From the NCBI GenBank assembly GCA_008360975.2, contig CM039211.1, positions 71,445,965 through 71,509,964 of the forward strand: DNA of 64,000 nt, read 5' to 3'. Position numbers and translations under genes: made by a program. Positions within the stretch are counted from its first letter, which is position 1. Each line of letters starts with the position of its first letter. The notes under the pieces are model-generated. The model was not told the origin of the DNA, did no database searches, and was given only the letters and a program-made list of their open reading frames with translations. Source of the DNA: Lichenostomus cassidix. Taxonomy: Eukaryota; Chordata; Aves; Passeriformes; Meliphagidae. This document shows positions 25,655 through 36,300 of this stretch, one piece after another.

Positions 25655-25745
25655 TCAAATCTACTCTATATTTATTCTATATTATACTCTATAATATTCT
25701 ATAACACATAATATTCCATAGCATGTAATATTCTATAAAATAATC
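25655..25745. repeat. AT-rich degenerate tandem cluster
   Basis: Repeated variants of TATTCTATA / TAATATTCTATA occur at about 10-20 bp intervals (ATTCTATATTATACTC, ATAATATTCTATAACAC, ATAATATTCCATAGCATG, TAATATTCTATAAAAT). This suggests an eroded minisatellite of very low GC content. Confidence 0.65.
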
Positions 25746-27595
25746 CAGAGATTCCTGGGTTAGACCAGATTACTTTTTCCCACCTTTTTCAGAAAAACCA
25801 AAAAGAAATCTGTAACTTGTCAGTATAGCATATCTTATATAAAAGAACCAGTTTGATTTCAGAGAGTGGAATGAAAGGACATGAACCAATTTTTGGCAAA
25901 TGACACTGGTTCATTAATTTAGACTAAGCTCAATTCCAAACTGAATGCCACACTGCAGTCCAAATTCCATTTTGCATTCCCATTTGATATTGTCATAATT
26001 TCAGTGTCCAATTTACTGTGCTTTTCTTTGCAGTGCTAGGCTATCACAACATTTATAGATTAATTTAAAAAGCTTTTCAAATTACTAAGAGGAGCACAGT
26101 CCCTCACAGTACACATCTCTGCTCTGGCACACAATGAATCTAAATCAAAAATGCAAACAGGTATTTGGCCCAGGAATCAAAGTCTGTGTATTAATATGAG
26201 TACTAGATTATATTTTGAAAAAGGCACTGGAAATCTGAGTTTGTTTTAGAGCTGACTTTGCCAAGAAGTTATTTTATAAATGTATTCCTTTCTAGGGAGC
26301 CTTCCCGTGCTCCTAAACAGAAGTAAAGCCATGCAACACAGAACAAAAGGTCATAAATTACTTTACTGACAATTTTCTTAGTCTGTGTTTTCACATTTGT
26401 TGGGCTGCTCTGACAAGATGTATAGTCATGTAGAACCAAATTAATACACAGGGAGGCTTTGCCATTAAAGAAATGCAAGCTGATTTCTTTCATTATGGCT
26501 GTCAGGAGAGCTGCATGTGCAGTGCAAACAACTACAGTGTTCTCTGAGCTAATATTGCTGTGGCACATGGCTAACTCATAGCAACCTGGATCTTGAAACT
26601 GGGGCAAAGCCTTTGTTGAAATCCTCAGGGAAGAAACTACTTCAAAGCCAGGTGCTTAATGGTAGAACCATGTGTAAACTGAAATGCATAACATACATTA
26701 GTCCTGCTATTATGGCAGCACATTAAAAGGAAAAGAATGAGGAAAGAAAGTCATAAGAAACCTCAAGAATTTTCAGCTTACCTACTAACAATTCAAATAT
26801 TGTGCCTGATGTTACATATGACCAAATTCTTACCCTCAAATCCAAGCTGACATGAAAACATTTCTTGGAGGAGAAGCTAAGCTCAAATCCTGGTGTTAAG
26901 GAGTCAGTATAAAACAATCTGGTCCTGTACCTCTGCTCTGACCCCAGCTCAGGAAGAGATGTAAACACATACTTCACTCTGCCTGGGTGCACTAAGTCCC
27001 CTCGTTGCATATTTTCCTGCCAGCTGCTGCACAGAAACACACAGGCAGAAAGTCAGAAGCCACAGAATAATATGCCCAGAGCAGAGTTAGCTTCCCTGCA
27101 ATCCCATGGGAAGAAAGCCAGTGAATTCATAGTTAAACACTGTAAAACTGCAAGGTACATCAGAAAGACCCAAACCAAGGAGTTCTGGAATTCTGATTAA
27201 TCTCAGCCTTGTGAGACTTGCCAAATTTTTCAGCAGCAGAGGAAAAGTGTATAAGAATTTGTACAGTTGTTAATGCAGTTTGAATCCCAGCCTCAGTGAT
27301 TCAGATGAGATGAGCTTCTTTATCTAGTGGATATCTTTGATTCAGAAGCTTTGGAGAAAAACTGTGGAGACAGATTTGATATCTAGAAGCTAGCTTAAAT
27401 AAAGCCTCTGCAGACTCTGATTAGTGGTGAAGCTGTGTTCAGACCAAGCAAATCTTTAGTTTCTTTTTCACTCATTTAATTCCTTCCTCCTTCTGAGCGA
27501 GGAAAAACAAGACAAAAATATTTTTTTCATGGTATTTTGGCACTTCTGTTTCCTGTTGTGGCCAGAACCTAGAAGCTAAGAAACTTCTGACTGAA

Positions 27596-27846
27596 ACAAT
27601 TGAAGTAGTACTGGAAAATTCAAACAGGAAGCAAGATGTAATTTTTTAAACAGTGAGGGCAATTAATCACAGGAACAGCTTTGCCAATGGATGTGGTGAA
27701 TTTACCACCCATGCCAGTCCTCAGACTGAGTCTGTCTTTCCTTCTAGGTGTGATTGCTCTAATTTAACGTATTGGTTTTAACACTGGAAACACTGGGTGA
27801 AATATTCTGGTTTAACTAGGTTGTTACAAAGATCCCCCCTGGTCTG
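27596..27846 (+). mobile_element. Ancient CR1-type LINE fragment (about 250 bp)
   Basis: Strongly eroded plus-sense CR1 3' region. The recognisable blocks, in order, are AAACAGGAAGCAAGATGTAA, AACAGTGAGGGCAATTAATC, ACAGGAACAGCTTTGCCAAT, GGATGTGGTGAATTTACCACC, CTGAGTCTGTCTTTCCTTCT and a weak CCCCCCTGGTCTGAAG end. This pattern resembles the old CR1 subfamilies shared widely among reptiles and birds, rather than the young copies elsewhere in the window. The 3' terminal octamer is no longer readable. Confidence 0.55.
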
Positions 27847-28293
27847 AAGACCAAGAAAATATTTACAAGGCAGATTTTATGTCACATTCTTTCACAGATG
27901 GGGTGAATGTGGAGGACAGGGAGAAGAGAGGTGGATGTATCCCAGATTTGGACTATCTTCATGAATAGGACACTTCACCAAGAGAAAGACCAAAAGATTC
28001 CAGTCTTTACTTCAGGTGAGGTAAGACAGGGACTGAAACAAGTTCAAATGCTAAAAGAGCTTCCTCTTTTGTTTAATTCACTAGATTTAAGGGCAGCCTG
28101 GGTGTGCAGTGTGGCCCTTTGACTTCAGGAGAGGCTCATGTTAGACAAAGCTGAATACAAACAAACTTTATATTCAGATCCATATTTAGATGCCTGGCTA
28201 GTTACCTGTCTTCAGGTGCAGTCCTAACTCCTTTCCTGCACATTAATTGTGGCTATTTTAGGCATCTCATTACCAGTGGCCACAGCAACTTAT
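27847..28293. other. Unique non-coding DNA
   Basis: Nothing recognised. Confidence 0.6.
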
Positions 28294-28445
28294 ATAGAAT
28301 CATCTTAGAATGGTTTGGGTTGGAAGGGACCTTAAAACCCAACCACATCCACCCCACACCTTCCACTAGGTCAGGTTTCTTCAAGCCTCATCCAACCTGC
28401 CCTTGCACATTTCCAGGGATGTGGAATCTTTCTTCAGTACCTTTT
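28294..28445 (-). mobile_element. CR1 LINE fragment, 3' end (about 150 bp)
   Basis: On plus it opens ATAGAATCATCTTAGAATGG then TTTGGGTTGGAAGGGACCTT. It continues CACCTTCCACTAGGTCAGG, CTTCAAGCCTCATCCAACCTG and CACATTTCCAGGGATGTGGAA, and degenerates after CTTTCTTCAGTACCTTTTAG. Minus-sense CR1, truncated at its 5' end; the 3' tail is well preserved. Confidence 0.92.
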
Positions 28446-29725
28446 AGCAGGATCCTGAATTTCCAAGTCATGGCCAGATGCTTCATAAGGCACATAGCCT
28501 CGCATAACTGTTGTTATTTTGAACTTTTAGGTCAAAAAGTCACTAAAAATACCCTTTTGCAGGTATTTAAAAGCCAATTACTTCAATAGCAGTTAGGTGC
28601 CTAGACACCTTTAACATTCTGACTTAGAAGTCATAAAAATGCACCTGCTGGCCTACAAAACACTGACTTTTTATCTTGTGATAATCTGATCTTTCTTTGT
28701 GGGGAGCAATCTGTTCAAGATAAATATCTGCAAATGCACATAAGATTTTGCATGAACTGAATAACTAGCTCATTGTGAATCAAAGCTGTGTTTGGACAGA
28801 AATCCTTCCCACATCTTAAAGATAGTTCCAGCAAAGAAATGTTCAGCTGCATGAAAGCACCCTCACACAGTAATAGAGGAAGGAAAGACTTTCAGTTTCA
28901 CTAGAAACAGAAATGCATGTTTCTACTGTCAACGGGAGAAAAAAAAAAAGAAAAGAAAAATTTTGAGCTACTTTATGGAAACATCTGGGTGAAAGAGAAC
29001 AGGAGGTGTCAACAGAAGTCAAAATAACAACTTGTATCACATGGTTTTGATGTGAATGTTTTTGACACATTTATCATACTTGCCATTCTGGAGGAGCAGG
29101 GTTAGATGTATGCCAGGTAAAAAAAGAAGCAGTGAGAGACCTCTCTTTTTAGAAGGAGACAGCCTCACTTAAGGAATTTAAATTGCATTTCTGAGCATTA
29201 CAAATCAGCTGTAAATGCAATTTTATGGTTGTTCTAGGGAGAAAATGAGGGTGGAGCAGACAGTAAGAAGAGAGAAAATAGGCAAATTGAAAAATAAAGA
29301 CACAGATTAGTTGTAACAAGCACTGGAGTGCTCTAAAGTAAAAGTTTCCTCTGATCTCATTAAACTTGTATAAAAGGCACAGTATTTCTTTTCCATCAAG
29401 ACTGTGTGGCTGAAGTTTTTTTCTGCCATCTTTGAAGCCCAACATTTTTGTGAACCCTCAAACCAAAAAACTGAGCCAAATACTTGCAGAAGCTCATTTT
29501 TTTTCTGAAACTATTTGCATACAAGGCTGCATAGCACCTATCTCCACAGTACCTAAACAGCTGCCTAAAAGCAGAAATAACAGTATGCTGCTGACACACA
29601 GGGAAAGAGGTGTTCCCAGGCTTATTGTGAAAACCAGTGGACAGTATGGTAAGGAAGTGATGTTCATCTGTGTGATCTGTATTTAAAAAACCCATTATAT
29701 TCTTCACTCTAGAATGACCCTATTT
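28446..29725. other. Unique non-coding DNA
   Basis: It contains a purine-rich stretch (28937-28964, A-runs with G). No element or gene is recognised. Confidence 0.6.
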
Positions 29726-29788
29726 GAGTAGGGGGCTTGGTCCAGACACAGTCCCTTCCAAATTTGCCCATTCTGTGATTCTTCATCC
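29726..29788 (+). mobile_element. CR1 LINE terminal fragment (about 60 bp)
   Basis: GAGTAGGGGGCTTGGTCCAGA, then CAGTCCCTTCCAAATTTGCCC and ATTCTGTGATTCTTC, is the CR1 3' terminus in plus sense, with the terminal octamer pair still readable. Confidence 0.78.
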
Positions 29789-31232
29789 TCAACACCTTAC
29801 TTGAATGGAAGCTGGCCCACTTTTACCATGAAAAAAGTAAAAAAGAAAGTTTAAGAACTAAAGGCACCAAAATTATATCTCTCTTTTCACTCAGCCTCTG
29901 ATGAAGGCAATGAACTGACTCCAAGAAACATTTGCAAGACCAAGATCTCCGAGCAGCAGTGGATGTGAGCCAGTTACTCTCATAAACCTTGGGCCAGAAA
30001 CTGGACCTTGACTTCTTTTTTTCTGAGGTACAGATGTGTCAATGGCTCATTCAGGTGTGAATGGCTCTCAGCATCTTCCTTAACTACATTTTTTTTGCAC
30101 ACTTTTTTCTGTTTAGAGCTACCTTTTCATTAACAAGAAGCAAAATTAGATTCTATAAGAAATGTACACACAGACTAAAGGTCATCATGGTAAAAAGGCT
30201 CTGGAAGGAGACTCCCTGAAAGGGAGGCAAAACAGTAGGAGGCAGAGAACTGAGTGGAGGAGTGCAATGTCAGAGATGGAGATGAGGAGAGAGGGATACA
30301 TAAAAGAACACAGCAGAAAAAAGAATCAAACCTCTGACTCTGGAAACTATTTATCAATATGTTTTTCTTGGGAGTGTAACAAGGCCAGCATTTCATTCGG
30401 TATGTCTATATATTTTCCATCTGGGTGCTATTCTACAAAGAGTGGGATTTATTACAATTTCACTTCATTAGAGTTAATTTACTTTATTACTGCAGTATCC
30501 AGTGAAGAGCTATATTTTCATTCTGATCAAAGAAGATGTTTGACTGTTGTTTTTTTAAGTCATTCTACAAAACAAATACTTCCCTTTTACTGTAACTTCC
30601 TATTTTTTTTTTCATTCTACTAAAACTAGAAAAACAAAGAATAAATTTGGAAGCAGGATGAGTCTGTTTTCCTTTTTTAATATTTTTAATATTATTTAAA
30701 GGACTGTAGTTTAAATAAAATGTATGAAAGAGTTCTACTTAGCAAAAAATTAATTTGGGACCTTTTTGCCGAATTCCTCTCTCCCGCCTCAGGTGTCTGC
30801 AACGTTGGTGTTCACATCTCTGTCAATCATCCCAGAGATGTAGTTCATGAAGGTCATGGAGCTTGCACTGTCTTTCATGTCACAAATAATTATTTCACTG
30901 ACCATATTGCCAAGTCCTCCTCCAAATATTGCAACCTGGGAAGGTTAAACCCACACGCAAAAAACTACCTCAGGTAGGTTGACTTAGGAATCTGAGATAA
31001 ACTAAAGTCTGACATCTCCTATCCATAGGCTTCCCTTATGAGTCCAGGAGGAGTGAGAAAGGTATTTGGAGTCCTATAATTTGATTTGAAGGTGCTTGTC
31101 TTTTTAATTGCATGTGTGGAGGTCCTGCCGTGACTATTCTATGGCCTTTGGAGCTATAAATGGTTCCACTTTTGGAGTCAGTGGCAGCACTTTTCCCAGA
31201 AGGTATTTCTGGGAGAAAATCTGCAGTAGTTG
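29789..31232. other. Unique DNA; contains one weak exon-like frame (30789-30940)
   Basis: Mostly featureless. A 48-codon minus-strand frame at 30935-30789 is preceded by a CCCAG acceptor-like end and a pyrimidine-rich stretch, and ends in TGA (see findings). A 153-codon plus-strand open frame at 30162-30623 has no family-like features and is not called. Confidence 0.45.
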
Positions 31233-31595
31233 TAGAATCATGGAATCATAGAATCATTAAGAATGGAAAAGCCTTCTAAGATCAGTGAGTCCAACCATTG
31301 ACCCAGCACTGCCAACCCATCACTAAGCCATGTCCCTAAATGTCACATCTACTGTTTGTTTCACCACTTCCACTGGACAGTGATTCCTCCACTGCCCTAA
31401 ACAGCCTGTTCCAGGACTTAAAAACCTTTTCCATAAAGAAACTTACCCTAATGCCAAATCTAAACCTTCCATGGTGGAATTTGAGGCTGTTTCCTCTTGT
31501 CCTATCTCTTGTTACTTGGGAGAAGAGCCTGATCCCTCCCTGGATGCAGTCTTCCATCAGGGAATTGTTCAGAGGGTGATTATGAGCATATTTAT
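31233..31595 (-). mobile_element. CR1 LINE fragment, 3' end (about 360 bp)
   Basis: On plus it opens with three terminal octamers, AGAATCATGGAATCATAGAA and TCATTAAG. It continues GTGAGTCCAACCATTGACCC, CACTGCCAACCCATCACTAAG, CAGTGATTCCTCCACTGCCC, CTAATGCCAAATCTAAACC, TTTCCTCTTGTCCTATC and GAGAAGAGCCTGATCCC. Minus-sense, 5'-truncated, and of the subfamily carrying the CCATTGACCCAGCACTGCC block, like the copy at 278. Confidence 0.92.
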
Positions 31596-32239
31596 TCCTC
31601 TGACAACTGCAAATCAAGAGTCTTGATTCACTTTGTTAAAACATATTAGACATACTCATTCTTGCTGTCAATAGGGAAAAACACATGGTTCTGAAGCATG
31701 CATGGTGTAAGCATTTGGGGGCCTGAGGAACTGTTTACACCAGGGAAAGAAGTGGTCACCAGAGTCTGAAATGCTCTCCTGAAGCCCAAGCACAGGTTTG
31801 TCATGTGTAGAATACAGCCTGTGTATCATGTCATTGGAGAAAAACTCCCCATTCAAAAATTCTGACAGCAGAAGAATCAAAATTCTCAGACAATTCCATC
31901 TTGCTTCATAACCGATAAAACAAGGGGTCACATTTCCACTTTCTGACTTTCAGAGTGATGGTGCCTCTTTGTATGTGGGATGTAATCCAGGGAAAGCAGA
32001 AGGAAAAAATTGTATTTCACTTAAAAAGGTGTCTTAGAAATATTATTCATTAAGTAAACAACAGCAAGCATCAGCAGCAAGTGTAGAGAAGGAACAGAAG
32101 TCCCACTATTTAGTTCCCAAGGTCAACATTTGTTTTGTAAAAAGTGTTGCAATTGTGTCCAGGTCTGATTTTATATGTGTGTATACAAATAATAAATTTA
32201 TGACATTAAATTAAAAATCTGTATAAATGCATACTGCAT
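31596..32239. other. Unique non-coding DNA, very AT-rich at the end
   Basis: No gene or repeat is seen. From about 32160 it becomes extremely AT-rich leading into a palindrome. Confidence 0.6.
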
Positions 32240-32278
32240 ATATAATGATTCTATATAATAAATATAGTATCATTATAT
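32240..32278. repeat. AT-rich inverted repeat (hairpin/cruciform-capable palindrome)
   Basis: The arms ATATAATGAT (32240-32249) and ATCATTATAT (32269-32278) are exact reverse complements. After one T-T mismatch they are followed inward by CTATAT (32251-32256) and ATATAG (32262-32267), closing on a 5-nt AATAA loop. No flanking target duplication is recognised. Confidence 0.85.
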
Positions 32279-32293
32279 GATTACTATATGATA

Positions 32294-32435
32294 TGGAAAT
32301 GTTCAAATCCAGGTGGTACATGGCCCTCAGCAACCTGGTCTAGTGAGAGGTGTTCCTGTCCATGGAAGGATTTTAAAATAAGTTGGTATTTTTAGGGTCC
32401 CTTTCAACACAAACCAATCTATGATGTCATGATTA
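32294..32435 (+). mobile_element. CR1 LINE fragment, 3' end (about 140 bp)
   Basis: Plus-sense CR1 tail: GGAAATGTTCAAATCCAGG, CAACCTGGTCTAGTGAGAGG, TGTTCCTGTCCATGG, GGGTCCCTTTCAACACAAACC, then a degraded octamer region ATCTATGATGTCATGATT. It starts about 16 bp after the AT palindrome. Confidence 0.83.
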
Positions 32436-33061
32436 GTATATAATATTAATAGTGTATTAATAAGTTTCAAAATACATTGCTAAATGTTTTAGCAACACCT
32501 GCCTATTTTAAAGTCAAGGTTGTATTGCCAAAAGAAAATGGACAAACAAGGCCAAAGAAAATTAAAAACACTGAGAGACAGAAGATTCTTTCTCTTTATG
32601 ATATTTGGGATGCTTTTGACCTTGATGGCAATCAAATGAGCCAAAAAGACAGAATGTCTTGACCTTTGTTTGCAAAAGAAGTCAAGGTTCTTTTTTCCAG
32701 TGAAGTAAATGTAGAATAAAATACAAATTGAATTTATAAATTAACAGCAGGTCACAGAACTGGAGATATCTATTCCATCCCACAATGCAACACAGGTCTA
32801 TTTTCTGTGTCCCTTCCTGTGTCAATTGGATCTTCATATTGCTGTGGCCACCCTCTCTGAGCTCAGGGTGGCATATGTGCTTTATCTCAAAAACTTCCTT
32901 AGGTCTCAGCTGAACAGAGCAGACCACAGAAGTCAGGCAGACATAAAACTTACTGAGTGTTAATAAATTATGAATTACTAAGTCAATCCAAGAGGAAAAA
33001 ATGTGCCCAAAATTGAAGTTTCTCTATGACATTAATAATTCTGCATTTCAACATCTAAATC
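32436..33061. other. Unique non-coding DNA
   Basis: Nothing recognised. Confidence 0.6.
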
Positions 33062-33340
33062 TCTTAAGATTTTAAGTTCAATGTTAGGGAAAATTTCTTC
33101 AGTGAAAGGGTTATTAAGCCCTGGCACAGCTGCCCAGGGCAGTGGTGGGATCCCCATCCCTGCAGAGACCCAAAATCTGTTTAGACATGGGTTAGTGGTG
33201 GCCTTGGCAGTGCTGGGGAAATGGTTGGACTGGATCATAGAATCATGGAATTTTTAAGGTTGAAAAAATACCAAGTCCAATCATGATTCTATCCAATTTG
33301 GTCCAGTCTATGACTCTATGATTCTATAATTCTTGCTTAA
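33062..33340 (+). mobile_element. CR1 LINE 3' end interrupted by a second, inverted CR1 tail
   Basis: Plus-sense CR1 runs from about 33062 (AATGTTAGGGAAAATTTCTTC, CAGCTGCCCAGGGCAGTGGTG, GTTAGTGGTGGCCTTGGCAG, ATGGTTGGACTGGATC). At about 33235 it switches to the opposite orientation: ATCATAGAATCATGGAATTT and AAGGTTGAAAAAATACCAAG are the reverse complement of a CR1 terminus (about 33235-33288). From about 33290 it returns to plus sense and ends GACTCTATGATTCTATAATTC. The simplest reading is a very short minus-sense CR1 inserted into the tail of the plus-sense copy. Confidence 0.8.
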
Positions 33341-36300
33341 AGACAATTAGAGCTAAGTTAGCTTTAGCCATCAAAGAGTGAACTGTGGATGCCAAGCTAA
33401 TCAGTTTCCAGCTGGCTTCCTCAGATATTCAAACCATTTTGAGCAGGAATACACACTGTTTTGCCCATGACCTTCCTGGGTCTAAGTTACTAAAGAAAAT
33501 TATTTAATGCTAGGGAATAAAAGGAAACATAGATTCCTTTCAAGTGTAGAAAAATAAGAGCCATTTCCTTGCTAAAAATTATCAACAGCCTTTGTAGCTA
33601 TGGATGAGGGAGAATCTTGACTAGGAAAAGCAAGTGAGGTATTATGCAGTTAGAGAGTAAAACCTTTTTTTTGTTTGTTTTCCATTATTCTTAGATGCAC
33701 CACTGAAACTCCTTCTTTCCAAGGAGACACTCAGCTATGTAGGGGTTAATGTCTCTTCTGGCCACATCACTTTACAGCTGAAAACTTAGGAATTTGTGCA
33801 CACTTATGCATGCAACAAACAAAGCCACTGCTCACATTATAATCTCCTCAGGGACAGCCAACAGGGAAAGACAAATTTAGCAGTGTACTTCTGGCTTTTT
33901 AACATAGTGTAATGCCATTAAACGCGACATCATGTAGACAATGAATGTTACAACAAAATACTGATGCTGTTTATTAGCTGCCTGACTATTTTTTTTTTTT
34001 TTTGGAGAGGAAGCACATGTCACATTTGTTTCAGGCAACCGCATTGGGGTCCCACAGCTCTGATTAAATATGTATCATTTGTTCAGCTGCATCAGAGTCA
34101 GTTTTGGTCTACATACACATTTCGTTAATATTTTAAATAGGAAAAACAACAAAGAGAGGAGAAATTAACAGTTGCTGAACTTCTCCAATTACTGCTAATC
34201 ACATTTACACCCTGGGGTTTGCAGAATTAGAAATCAATTGGTGGCTTCCTATTTCTACAGCAGGCAGTAAATGTGACAATTTAGGGAAAGGACTAGAAGA
34301 CAACTCAATTCAACCTGGATACCCTTGTAAGTGCCCCCCAGTGAATTTATTGCTTTGGTGTTTGATGTAACACAAAGATTATATGGCATCATTTACTAAA
34401 ATGATAAATCATTGTGTGTGATTGATACTAAAAAAACATGGCATCCTTCCTTTTTATATAAAAACATATTTTTCTTTCCTTTCAAACATTCAGGAATTAC
34501 ATCCCAAGCAGAACTCAGCAGTAAAATCTTCCTGGATCATTTGATGGTAGTTCACCTTTTCCTGTCAAGATTGTGAAAAATTACTTCTAAGAAAAAACTG
34601 CTCCAAACATGATCCTCTCTGGGTTTTTTTTATGAAAGGAAGAGGACTTTTCCCAGCATCTCATGGTGAGTTATCTACACCATATTGGTTAGAGGGTTAC
34701 TTAGAGGGTTAGCTTGATCTTTAAATGAAGAGTTTCTTCTTAAGTGTTTAGATGAACTCAAATTTGCCATTTATGTGTTTTTCAACACCATAAATGATGA
34801 ACCAGCATGGTCAAGTGGTCCAAAGCTGCTTATGATTCCTTAATCTGGGAAAAGCCTTAGTAGGGGGCTGTCAAAGCACATTTTACAAGGAGTGCACATA
34901 AACACATGTGCTCATAAAGACATTGCTGCAGAGCTAAACTCATATCCAGTATTCTTAATTAAAGATGGAAAGAGAGGAGATCATCTGAGCAAAAATCAGT
35001 ATGTGTGGAGAGAAAACAACCCTGTAGGTAGTTCTTTCAACACATAAACTCAAGGTAGGAAAATAAATTAATACGTCTGGCAAAAGGCATTGATATGGAG
35101 CAAAAACCTCACCTAGCTGAGCTTTTTGATTTCTCAAAATAGAGATGAAATCCTGTTTTCTAAGAGAATATGCAGTCTGAATGGCTCCTAGAGTCTTTAT
35201 CTATGCGTGTGTTTTTACTCTTTCCTGTAACCTAGAAGCAGAATTAAGTGAAAAATAATGGCGAAGTGAGAAGGAAGGATGATTCAACTAAATGTTTTAA
35301 AACTTGAAATTCATTCATTTTCATATCGACTTCATGAAAAAAAAAGGGGGAAAAAAACCAAAGCTAAGCAGACAAGTTATTTGTTAATTTGTGCCATTTA
35401 ATCTACTGCTCAAAAATAAGAATTCACCATGAATATTCTCTTAAACTATTCCACAAATAAACCCATTAATAAAATTCAAGGAATTTGATAAAAAAAATAT
35501 ATAATGAAACGCTTAACCAGTTAAATAGTTTTCATACTTTTTGTCCAAAACTTACTCCAGAAACAATAATGATGTCTCCAGTAAAACAACTTACATGACA
35601 GATACTGCTCTGCAGTTTAAGCAACTCTTAACAAGACTGTTCTTATTTTGATGGCCAATATTTTATGTGATTACTTTAAAAAATACACAGCTGACCTTTT
35701 CAAATTCAGAAAATGAATGCCAATTTCAGATAAGCAAAAATTTTATCATCAGAACTATTTCCTTGAATCAATCAATGTTTTTTCCCCATATATTATGCAA
35801 ACTAGTGCTTTTTTTTGCCCTTAAGACCTGAGTAAGATGGTTGAAAAATAATTTGATTATTTGAAATTTTAGTAGCAATTGAATAAACTCTCACTGAGTG
35901 CACTGATTCTTATATTTAAAACTACACACGGGACCCATGATAACATCTTAATAGCATACATATTTGTATGATTTTTTTAAATCATGGGCAAAGAATAAGA
36001 TACACATCAGAGAAACTTCTGAATAGTTTAAAGTTAATTATGTGATTGATATTTCAGAGGTTTACTCAAATAAAACACAGAAGAGAGTTTATATTTTTAT
36101 CCTTAAAAAGCCATCTCTGTATGTCTCTTTCATACTGTCTGTGAGTCAGGTGCACCATTCAAAACTCAGGCGTGAAGCAAGTTACAGATACCAAAATTAA
36201 CAACAAAAATAATAGTTGTGACTTACTTCTGTAACAAAATGATGAGAAAATGTGGATGTTTTACAGAGCATAACTGTAAGTCATCCCACATTAGCTATAT

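Larger units (their letters stand above)
21411..27595. other. Unique non-coding DNA, 6.2 kb
   Basis: No gene or interspersed repeat recognised. It contains an AAAC microsatellite (23741-23765) and a TAATATTCTATA-type AT-rich cluster (25655-25745). Open frames of 100-112 codons (22522-22848 plus, 26269-26607 minus, 26723-27040 minus) show no family resemblance. Confidence 0.55.

Noticed and set aside
30162..30623. 153-codon plus-strand open frame
   Set aside because: It is the longest frame here that does not run through a tandem repeat, but a frame of this order can arise by chance in 64 kb. The peptide has a random composition, no domain motif, and no supporting splice sites or promoter.
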